Source of the DNA: Patescibacteria group bacterium
GTDB lineage: Bacteria; Patescibacteria; Microgenomatia; Daviesbacterales; UBA10151
DNA length: 37,048 nt
Assembly (NCBI GenBank): GCA_023487645.1
Contig: JAMDBX010000006.1
Location: 37,871-74,918, forward strand
Direction of reading: 5' to 3'
Shown: piece by piece, positions 31,673 through 37,048 of the stretch
Numbering within the stretch: the first letter of the stretch is position 1
How the letters are laid out: each line of letters starts with the position of its first letter
Notes under the pieces: generated by a model
Databases searched by the model: none
What the model was told of the DNA's origin: nothing
Seen by the model: only the letters and a program-made list of their open reading frames with translations
Made by a program: the position numbers and the translations under genes

Positions 31673-31701
31673 TTGCACTTTTATCCTAAAAAAGGTACAA
31701 T
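31673..31701 (+). promoter_or_regulatory. Promoter TTGCAC-N17-TACAAT for gyrA
   Basis: -35 TTGCAC (31673-31678), 17 nt, -10 TACAAT (31696-31701). Predicted start near 31708, giving a leader of about 45 nt, one of the few long leaders in the window. Confidence 0.75.
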
Positions 31702-31720
31702 AATTTTGGTTCAAGACATT

Positions 31721-31737
31721 GCCCCCAGGGGCATTTT
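31721..31737 (+). promoter_or_regulatory. GC-rich hairpin plus T-run in the gyrA leader
   Basis: GCCCCCAGGGGC (31721-31732) forms a 4-5 bp stem and is followed by ATTTTT. It looks like a short intrinsic terminator inside the gyrA leader, so it could act as an attenuator. The stem is short, so this is tentative. Confidence 0.4.
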
Positions 31738-31752
31738 TGATGGATTTCTCCT

Positions 31753-34308
31753 ATGAACAACATCGGTAAAATTGAACAAGCCCCAATAGTTGAAGAGATG
31801 AAGCGGTCCTACTTGGACTATGCCATGTCGGTCATAGTCGCCCGAGCCCTCCCCGATGTCCGGGATGGCCTAAAACCAGTCCAAAGAAGGATCATCTATG
31901 CCATGTCCCAACAAGGGTTGCACCACACCAGCCGCTACCAAAAAAGTGCTGCAGTGGTGGGTGAAGTGCTAAAAAATTACCATCCTCATGGTGATATCCC
32001 TGTCTATGATGCCATGGTGCGTATGGCCCAGGATTTTTCCATGAGATATATGCTTGTTGACGGCCAAGGAAACTTCGGTTCCGTTGACGGAGATTCTCCG
32101 GCAGCTATGCGTTATACTGAGGCCAGGCTTTCCGCTATCGCCGATGAACTGCTACGGGACATCCACAAAAACACAGTAGATTTCATCGATAATTATTCCG
32201 GCACTACCCAAGAACCGGTGGTCTTACCATCAGTCATCCCTAATTTATTACTTAATGGTGCTTCAGGCATTGCCGTAGGTATGGCTACCCAAATTCCACC
32301 CCACAACTTAGGAGAGTTGATCGATGCTTTGGCGTATATGATCGATCATCCCCAAAAGCCAGAAAAATTGGTAACTCAAAATAGCCCAGAAAATCTGAAT
32401 ATCACAACATCAGATAACCAAATTTTAGAGTCCTCCGAGGTTTTCGGAAAATATTCCAGTGAAGCCACTGTCGAAGAGTTGATGCAATTTGTTAAAGGTC
32501 CGGATTTCCCCACAGGAGGTTCGATTTATGACCAAGCGGAAATCTTAAACGCTTATGCTACAGGCAAAGGAAGAATTGTAATACGGGCTAAGGCCGAAAT
32601 TGAAGAAGGCAAAGGCGGCAAATTTGACATTATCATTACCGAGCTTCCATACCAAGTTAATAAAGCTAACCTGGTAGCTCGGATTGCTGATTTGCACAAG
32701 GAGAAAAAAATTGAAGGAATTACTGACCTACGGGATGAGTCAGACAGAAGGGGAATGAGGGTGGTTGTAGAACTTAAACGCGACTGCCAACCTCAGTCAG
32801 TTTTGAATAAGCTTTTTAAATATACCGCGATGCAGTCTGTCTTTAACGTAAACACGGTGGCCTTAGTAGACGGTGTTCCCCACCTTTTAACCTTAAAACA
32901 TATTTTGGAAGAATTTATTACCCACCGCCAGATTGTTATCCGCCGCCGGTCAGAATTTGAGCTGGCCGAGGCTCGTGCCCGGGAACACATCCTGGAAGGG
33001 TTAATGATTGCCGTTTCCAATATTGATGCAGTTATTGAAACCATTAAAAAAAGTAAAGATGCCGATGAAGCCAAGGTCAACTTAATGACCAGGTTCAAGC
33101 TTTCCGAAATTCAAGCCCAAGCTATTTTGGATATGCAACTGAGAAGACTGGCAGCCCTGGAACGGCTAAAAATCGAGGAAGAGCTAAAAATGGTCCGGGA
33201 AACTATCGCTTATCTGGAGGATTTATTGGCCCATCCGGAAAAAATCCTCAAAGTCATCAAAGACGAACTTCTAAAAGTCAAAGAAAAATATAGCGACGAG
33301 CGCAAAACCAGGGTGTACAAACAGAAAGTGGGGGAATTTTCCGAAGAAGACTTAATTGCCGATGAAACCACTATTGTAACTATTACCGATAGTGGATACA
33401 TTAAAAGGCAACTTCCTGGCACCTTCCGTACTCAAGCTCGAGGAGGTAAAGGAGTTTCTGGTATAACAACGAAAGAAGCAGATGCAGTCAGTCATATCTT
33501 TTATACCAAAACCCTGGATAATATCCTCTTTTTTACAGATAAAGGACGGGCTTTTCAGTTAAAAGTTTGGGAAATTCCCGAAAGCTCCAGGATCGCTAAA
33601 GGCCAGGCTATCGTCAACCTCATTAATATTGACCAAGGAGAGAAAATTACCGCTATTTTGACTCTTCGGGCCAAGGATAAAATGAAGTTTTTATTTATGT
33701 GTACCAAACAAGGAAACGTTAAAAAAACCCCTATTGAAGAGTATGCTTCTATCCGTCGCAACGGACTTATCTCTATCAATCTTGATGCTGGGGATACATT
33801 AGGCTGGGTAAGCCCAACCTCAGGAGAGGATGACTTAATTATTGTCTCTAAACTGGGTCAATCTATAAGGTTCTATGAAAAGGATGTCCGTCCTACCCAT
33901 CGTGATACTTCGGGGGTAAGAGGAATTCATTTGAGTAAAACAGACAGTGTCGTCTCACTTAATAAAATAGTTGATCCAAACGGAGATCAACTACTCTCAG
34001 TGATGGCCAATGGTTTAGGAAAGAAAACTCTTGTGTCTTCCTGGAGCAGACAAGGCCGAGGAGGGATGGGTGTAAAAGCAGCTCAAGTGACGGAAAAAAC
34101 AGGACAAATTGTCACAGCTCAGCTTATTGATAAAGACGGAGAGATGTTAGTTTTGACATCTAACAAGGGACAGCTTATTAAAATAAATATCCAAGATGTA
34201 CCAACATTGCAACGCCAGACCCAAGGTGTCATATTGATGAGGATGAGAGATGGAGAGAGAGTGGCTGCGGCAACTATTGTTTCCCAAAAAGAAAAAGACG
34301 AAAATTAG
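31753..34308 (+). CDS. gyrA: DNA gyrase subunit A
   Basis: GyrA cuts and rejoins DNA in gyrase. The 851-residue protein has the start [34 protein letters not shown], the catalytic tyrosine in [10 protein letters not shown] (about Tyr121), and [22 protein letters not shown] sequence. The C-terminal beta-pinwheel shows repeated blades, including the GyrA-box-like [14 protein letters not shown] and [13 protein letters not shown]. The GyrA box supports gyrase rather than topoisomerase IV. About 37 extra residues (~201-237) sit between AYMIDHP and [19 protein letters not shown], where most GyrA proteins have only a few. A small membrane-protein gene follows 5 nt downstream. Confidence 0.97.
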   Translation: MNNIGKIEQAPIVEEMKRSYLDYAMSVIVARALPDVRDGLKPVQRRIIYAMSQQGLHHTSRYQKSAAVVGEVLKNYHPHGDIPVYDAMVRMAQDFSMRYMLVDGQGNFGSVDGDSPAAMRYTEARLSAIADELLRDIHKNTVDFIDNYSGTTQEPVVLPSVIPNLLLNGASGIAVGMATQIPPHNLGELIDALAYMIDHPQKPEKLVTQNSPENLNITTSDNQILESSEVFGKYSSEATVEELMQFVKGPDFPTGGSIYDQAEILNAYATGKGRIVIRAKAEIEEGKGGKFDIIITELPYQVNKANLVARIADLHKEKKIEGITDLRDESDRRGMRVVVELKRDCQPQSVLNKLFKYTAMQSVFNVNTVALVDGVPHLLTLKHILEEFITHRQIVIRRRSEFELAEARAREHILEGLMIAVSNIDAVIETIKKSKDADEAKVNLMTRFKLSEIQAQAILDMQLRRLAALERLKIEEELKMVRETIAYLEDLLAHPEKILKVIKDELLKVKEKYSDERKTRVYKQKVGEFSEEDLIADETTIVTITDSGYIKRQLPGTFRTQARGGKGVSGITTKEADAVSHIFYTKTLDNILFFTDKGRAFQLKVWEIPESSRIAKGQAIVNLINIDQGEKITAILTLRAKDKMKFLFMCTKQGNVKKTPIEEYASIRRNGLISINLDAGDTLGWVSPTSGEDDLIIVSKLGQSIRFYEKDVRPTHRDTSGVRGIHLSKTDSVVSLNKIVDPNGDQLLSVMANGLGKKTLVSSWSRQGRGGMGVKAAQVTEKTGQIVTAQLIDKDGEMLVLTSNKGQLIKINIQDVPTLQRQTQGVILMRMRDGERVAAATIVSQKEKDEN

Positions 34309-34313
34309 ACTAG

Positions 34314-34520
34314 ATGGAAAAGAAAATTACCACAATTGCCATTATTTATTTTATTATAGGGATCATCTTTGCCGGTGCCTTTGATTATTTCTACCATTGG
34401 GGACTACGGGCCCTTTTTAGTCCGGGATTTTACGTTGTAGCCTTGACCTGGCCATTCCAGCTTCCGGGATTCATTGTCGATTTCCAATACTACGGCCTCA
34501 CTGGCAAAATCCTTTACTAA
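34314..34520 (+). CDS. Small membrane protein, 68 residues
   Basis: A short hydrophobic protein starting 5 nt after the gyrA stop, so probably co-transcribed. The first segment (ITTIAIIYFIIGIIFAGAFDYF, about residues 5-26) is a membrane helix. A second, aromatic-rich hydrophobic stretch (FYVVALTWPFQLPGFIVDF) may re-enter or cross the membrane. I do not recognise the family. There is no SD of note, and coupling to gyrA translation is likely. Confidence 0.6.
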   Translation: MEKKITTIAIIYFIIGIIFAGAFDYFYHWGLRALFSPGFYVVALTWPFQLPGFIVDFQYYGLTGKILY

Positions 34521-34551
34521 ACTCAAACTTTACTAGAGGATGGTATATCTC

Positions 34552-34570
34552 CAACCCCCGAGGTTGCACA
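34552..34570. repeat. REP-like hairpin, left side of the tyrosine transposase
   Basis: CAACCCCCGAGGTTGCACA, with a CAACC/GGTTG stem. It matches 35258-35276 at 18 of 19 positions in the same orientation, so the transposase gene lies between direct copies. Confidence 0.8.
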
Positions 34571-34575
34571 AAAAG

Positions 34576-35223
34576 TTATTCATCTTCAAGGAGTAAATGT
34601 TTCATGAGTTCTAGTTCTCTGGCATAATCGCTATGTCCTGCAACAAAATCCCTATATCCATTTCCATCCTTAAAAAAATTTATAATATGATCCTTTATAC
34701 ACAAAAGATCAGATGACAAACCAATAAAATAGGGGTAAGAAGAATGGGGATAGGTTTCTATTTCAGAAGTTAATTCATTCACATAAGGGTTTAAGTGAAT
34801 GTAGCGAGAAAGATGTAGTATCTGATCATCATTTTCAACCAAAACTGTCCTAAAAGCGCCTTGGAATAAAGGACCCACTCTTTTATATTTTGTATTGAAA
34901 TACTTTGCATAACTGTTAAGCACTTTTCCCATAAACTCAGAAATTCCATTTTCCTTTACCTGTCTCAAAAGAAGATGAAAGTGATTGGGCATCAAACAAT
35001 AGCAAACAATCTCCACAATCTTAGGGTTACGGCTAAAATCCTTAATCTTAAACTGTAAATGTTTGGAAAAAGCAGGTTTAGGACCAGTAAACTGATAATA
35101 GTAAAGAGTTTGCAAGAACCTTTTGAAATCTCGGTTTTCAGTAAAAATTACCCTTTTCTCCACACCCCGATTGTAAACATGGTAGAAGTTATCGTTGGCC
35201 AGAGGAGTAACCCTATAAGGCAT
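34576..35223 (-). CDS. REP-associated tyrosine transposase (RAYT, Y1 family)
   Basis: A 215-residue single-strand DNA transposase of the IS200/Y1 superfamily. It opens with FYHVYNRGVEKRVIF, the RAYT N-terminal signature. The HUH metal motif is in CLMPNHFHLLLRQ (HFH, about 81-83), and the nucleophile Tyr lies in VLNSYAKYFNTKYKRVGPLFQGAF (Tyr105 or Tyr108). ILHLSRYIHLNPY is the typical downstream helix. Family knowledge: RAYTs act on REP hairpins rather than moving their own gene freely. REP-like hairpins sit directly on both sides of this gene. The ATG at 35223 has only a weak GAAAAGAG upstream. The frame is intact. Confidence 0.93.
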   Translation of the reverse strand: MPYRVTPLANDNFYHVYNRGVEKRVIFTENRDFKRFLQTLYYYQFTGPKPAFSKHLQFKIKDFSRNPKIVEIVCYCLMPNHFHLLLRQVKENGISEFMGKVLNSYAKYFNTKYKRVGPLFQGAFRTVLVENDDQILHLSRYIHLNPYVNELTSEIETYPHSSYPYFIGLSSDLLCIKDHIINFFKDGNGYRDFVAGHSDYARELELMKHLLLEDE

Positions 35224-35245
35224 CTCTTTTCAACCTACCATATAA

Positions 35246-35284
35246 ATTTTATCTGTGCAACCCCCGATGTTGCACAGATAAAAT
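35246..35284. terminator. 16-bp perfect hairpin between RAYT and nfo (REP-like, possible bidirectional terminator)
   Basis: Arms ATTTTATCTGTGCAAC (35246-35261) and its exact complement (35269-35284) enclose the 7-nt loop CCCCGAT. The core matches the REP copy on the other side of the RAYT gene (35258-35276). The A/T ends give a T-run after the stem on either strand, so it could terminate in both directions. It also contains the putative nfo -35. Confidence 0.7.
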
Positions 35285-35296
35285 ATTTGCTATAAT
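35270..35296 (+). promoter_or_regulatory. Putative nfo promoter overlapping the REP-like hairpin
   Basis: -10 TATAAT (35291-35296) lies 6 nt before the nfo ATG, so the mRNA would be leaderless. The best -35, TTGCAC (35270-35275), is in the right arm of the hairpin, with a short 15-nt spacer. The -10 is convincing; the -35 is less so. Confidence 0.55.
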
Positions 35297-35302
35297 GTTT
35301 CC

Positions 35303-36142
35303 ATGCCAAAGGTAGGAGCGCATGTTTCCGCTGCCGGATCACTGGATTTAAGTTTTGAGAGGGCTCAAGAGATCGGGGCCGAGGCCACCCAAATTTTTAT
35401 CTCTCCGCCTCAACAATGGCTGCACTCAAACCACACAGAAGAAGAGATAGCCAGGTATAAGGATCAGGCAAATAAAACCCGAATTGAACCTAATTTTATT
35501 CACGCTGCTTATCTTATTAATCTTGCCTCACCAAACCCAGAACTTGTCAAAAAATCGATTGATTGGTTGATCTATTCCCAAAAAGTAGCGGAAAAGCTTT
35601 GGGCAGAAGGGACTATCTTCCACATCGGTTCCTTTAAGGATACTACCGAGGAACAGGCCTTAAAACAGGTTATAGAAGCAATTAAAACCATCATCAAGTC
35701 CACAGGAAATGTAACTTTAATCTTGGAAAACTCGGCCGGGGCAGGAAATTTAATCGGAGACCAGTTTAGTGAATTAGGCAAAATTATCCGGCAAGTAAAT
35801 GACCCTCGGCTAAAAGTTTGTTTGGATACCCAGCATGCCTTTGCCTCAGGTTATGATTTTAGGACTAAAGAGGGTTTGAAAAAAACTTTGGCAGAATTTG
35901 ATAGAGAAGTAGGGCTTGCCAATCTGGTGGCCATTCATGCCAATGATTCTAAGGTTGAATTTGGTTCACATCGCGACAGGCATGAAAACATTGGTGAAGG
36001 TTTTATTGGCCTGGAAGGGTTTAAAAACCTTATCAACCATCCGGCTTTACAAAATATCCCCTTTATCTTAGAAGTCCCGGGCTTTGACAATAACGGCCCT
36101 GACAAAAACAATGTCCAACTTTTAAAAAGTTTATCCTGTTAA
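35303..36142 (+). CDS. nfo: Endonuclease IV (AP endonuclease)
   Basis: Endonuclease IV cleaves DNA 5' to abasic sites in base excision repair, using three metal ions. The 279-residue protein has the family length. It starts PKVGAHVSAAGSLDLSFERAQEIGAEATQIFISPPQQW and shows FIHAAYLINLASP, ILENSAGAGNLIG (metal Glu), RLKVCLDTQHAFASGYDF (Asp and His), VAIHANDSKVEFGSHRDRHENIGEGFIG (His, Asp and His) and FILEVPG (Glu), so all the usual metal ligands are present. The ATG at 35303 is 6 nt after a TATAAT, a leaderless arrangement. The stop is 3 nt from the convergent zincin-like gene. Confidence 0.96.
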   Translation: MPKVGAHVSAAGSLDLSFERAQEIGAEATQIFISPPQQWLHSNHTEEEIARYKDQANKTRIEPNFIHAAYLINLASPNPELVKKSIDWLIYSQKVAEKLWAEGTIFHIGSFKDTTEEQALKQVIEAIKTIIKSTGNVTLILENSAGAGNLIGDQFSELGKIIRQVNDPRLKVCLDTQHAFASGYDFRTKEGLKKTLAEFDREVGLANLVAIHANDSKVEFGSHRDRHENIGEGFIGLEGFKNLINHPALQNIPFILEVPGFDNNGPDKNNVQLLKSLSC

Positions 36143-36145
36143 CCC

Positions 36146-37000
36146 TCAGTGGCCTTCACAGTTTGTGCGGTGATCCCATTTTACTTGTTCAAAAAGTCTT
36201 CGGGGACTATTCTCTAACCTGGATAAAATATTAAGCGATTCCTCCACATCATTCTGAGGGTTAAGATAACCGTTTGGATAATAATGTCCAAAGATTTCGT
36301 TTTGTTTTACAGTAGCCTCAAACTCATCCTGGTAACAGGCGTCCGGACTGGAATAACCAAAACTATTTTTATTTTTTAGATCAGTCTGCCGATGGGACAT
36401 TTCATGCCTCAGAAAAACTGCTTGAACTGCCGGAGGCTCATCCCGCAATTGCGTGTTAAGCTTGATTGTTTGATAGGCTGAATCATACCGGCCAAGGATA
36501 TCCGATGACAAAGGATAAAAAAGTACCCTTAAAGCAGGATCGTGAAGAATTCTTTGATTCTCTTCACCCTCACCAGGTATGCTTTCCAGAAGCGAAACTG
36601 CCCCTATAAGATCCAAATCAATACCTCCGGAGTCTTCCGCCCTACACACCTCAGGTTTAATTTCCCTGTTTATAATTTTAAAAATTTCATTTCCACTCGA
36701 GGGATCAATCCTTACACCCACCGTTAATAAGGTTTCGGGAAATTCATTCATCGTACTCATGGTAGTCCTACCGCATTGACCAAAGGTTTTTACATACCCA
36801 TCAGGACCTACTGCTTCGGCATTTTTATCTAAAAAGGCGCCAAGCAAAGTTCCGAATTCCACCGTAAGTATACAGGCAGTACGAAGTATGATTTCTTTAC
36901 TTGGAACAAACTTTCTTCCCTCCTGACTTCTGGTAATTAGTACGTGAGTCCCAAATTCTGTAGTATTAGTTTGATTTCTTCTGGAATTGGTACTCTCCAA
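36146..37000 (-). CDS. Putative zincin metallopeptidase, membrane-anchored, start uncertain
   Basis: A protein of up to 284 residues. FLRHEMSH (about residues 197-203) is an HExxH zinc motif, and CYQDEFEATVKQNEIFGHY about 25 residues later supplies a likely third ligand Glu. A hydrophobic stretch (IILRTACILTVEFGTLLGAFL, about 37-57) could be a membrane anchor or signal. Cys are spread through the protein. I do not recognise a named family. No ATG is near the N-terminus: the annotated start is TTG (37000) with AGAGGA 6 nt before it, but this makes it overlap the end of an upstream gene (36937) by 64 nt, so the true start may be further in. It converges on nfo. Confidence 0.65.
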   Translation of the reverse strand: MESTNSRRNQTNTTEFGTHVLITRSQEGRKFVPSKEIILRTACILTVEFGTLLGAFLDKNAEAVGPDGYVKTFGQCGRTTMSTMNEFPETLLTVGVRIDPSSGNEIFKIINREIKPEVCRAEDSGGIDLDLIGAVSLLESIPGEGEENQRILHDPALRVLFYPLSSDILGRYDSAYQTIKLNTQLRDEPPAVQAVFLRHEMSHRQTDLKNKNSFGYSSPDACYQDEFEATVKQNEIFGHYYPNGYLNPQNDVEESLNILSRLENSPRRLFEQVKWDHRTNCEGH

Positions 37001-37047
37001 AGAATTTCCTCTCCACTGGCTGGATTTAAAACCCGGGCATCAGTAAT
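36937..37047 (-). CDS. 3' end of an unrecognised gene (continues beyond window)
   Basis: On the minus strand a frame open from the window edge runs 36 codons to TAA (36939-36937), reading ITDARVLNPASGEEILW and then RVPIPEEIKLILQNLGLTY. The composition looks like genuine protein, while the frame of the zincin-like gene over the same bases is Ser/Thr/Asn-rich and less protein-like. I take it as the C-terminus of the gene upstream of the zincin. Too little is present to name it. Confidence 0.45.
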   Translation of the reverse strand: MTDARVLNPASGEEILWRVPIPEEIKLILQNLGLTY

Positions 37048-37048
37048 C

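Overview
The window reads as chromosome of a Candidate Phyla Radiation (Patescibacteria) bacterium, most likely of the Microgenomates type. This rests on small single-domain versions of housekeeping genes (a 227-residue HolB, a GlmU-like protein without its acetyltransferase half), a compact type IV pilus locus, many translationally coupled genes, moderate-to-low GC, and several kinds of short dispersed palindromic repeat. TGA is used as an ordinary stop (nusB, khpA, murC, alr), so the UGA=Gly code of Absconditabacteria/Gracilibacteria does not apply. I see no tRNA, rRNA or CRISPR array. No stretch of 300 bases lacks a gene or mobile element.

Layout. (1) 1-2454, plus strand: the 3' end of recG, then rpmF (L32, interrupted by a stop), nusB, an acyl-carrier-like gene and rnc. 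(2) 2615-3859, minus strand: an unrecognised protein and a small coiled-coil protein, each with its own promoter. (3) 3967-5360: an intact ISNCY/IS1202-type insertion sequence with a 15-16 bp target duplication, lying directly against the promoter of the next operon. (4) 5376-6775: promoter-rpsP-khpA-trmD. (5) 6777-22830, minus strand: a 16-kb type IV pilus locus. In transcription order it is pilB, pilT, pilC, a major-pilin-like gene, pilD, five further prepilin genes, then an alternating set of PilV/PilW/PilX-like minor pilins ending in a 597-residue putative adhesin, then pilM-pilN-pilO. (6) 22838-25979: a small leaderless unknown gene, holB and gyrB. (7) 26014-31650: a GlmU-like nucleotidyltransferase, a PHP-domain protein, and murC-alr-murD coupled by TGATG junctions. 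(8) 31673-34520: gyrA and a small membrane protein. (9) 34552-35284: a REP-associated tyrosine transposase bracketed by REP-like hairpins. (10) 35303-37048: nfo and, convergently, a putative zincin plus the 3' end of another gene.

How the genes fit together: PilB and PilT drive extension and retraction on the PilC platform, PilM/N/O form the inner-membrane alignment complex, PilD processes all the prepilins, and the minor pilins plus the large PilX-like protein probably form an adhesive tip. The mur/alr genes make peptidoglycan precursors. recG, rnc, gyrA, gyrB, holB and nfo are replication, repair and RNA-processing functions.

The most notable observations are two places where a conserved codon has been lost inside a short perfect copy of another sequence in the window. 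In rpmF, 31 nt are an exact inverted copy of rnc sequence and create an in-frame stop. In the major-pilin-like gene, a 20-nt direct copy coincides with loss of the near-invariant Glu5. Other notable points are an acyl-carrier-like protein without its phosphopantetheine serine, palindromic repeats inserted in frame in murC (and perhaps holB), a repeated pattern of -10 boxes that leave almost no 5' leader, and a shared promoter module in front of two TTG-initiated prepilin genes.
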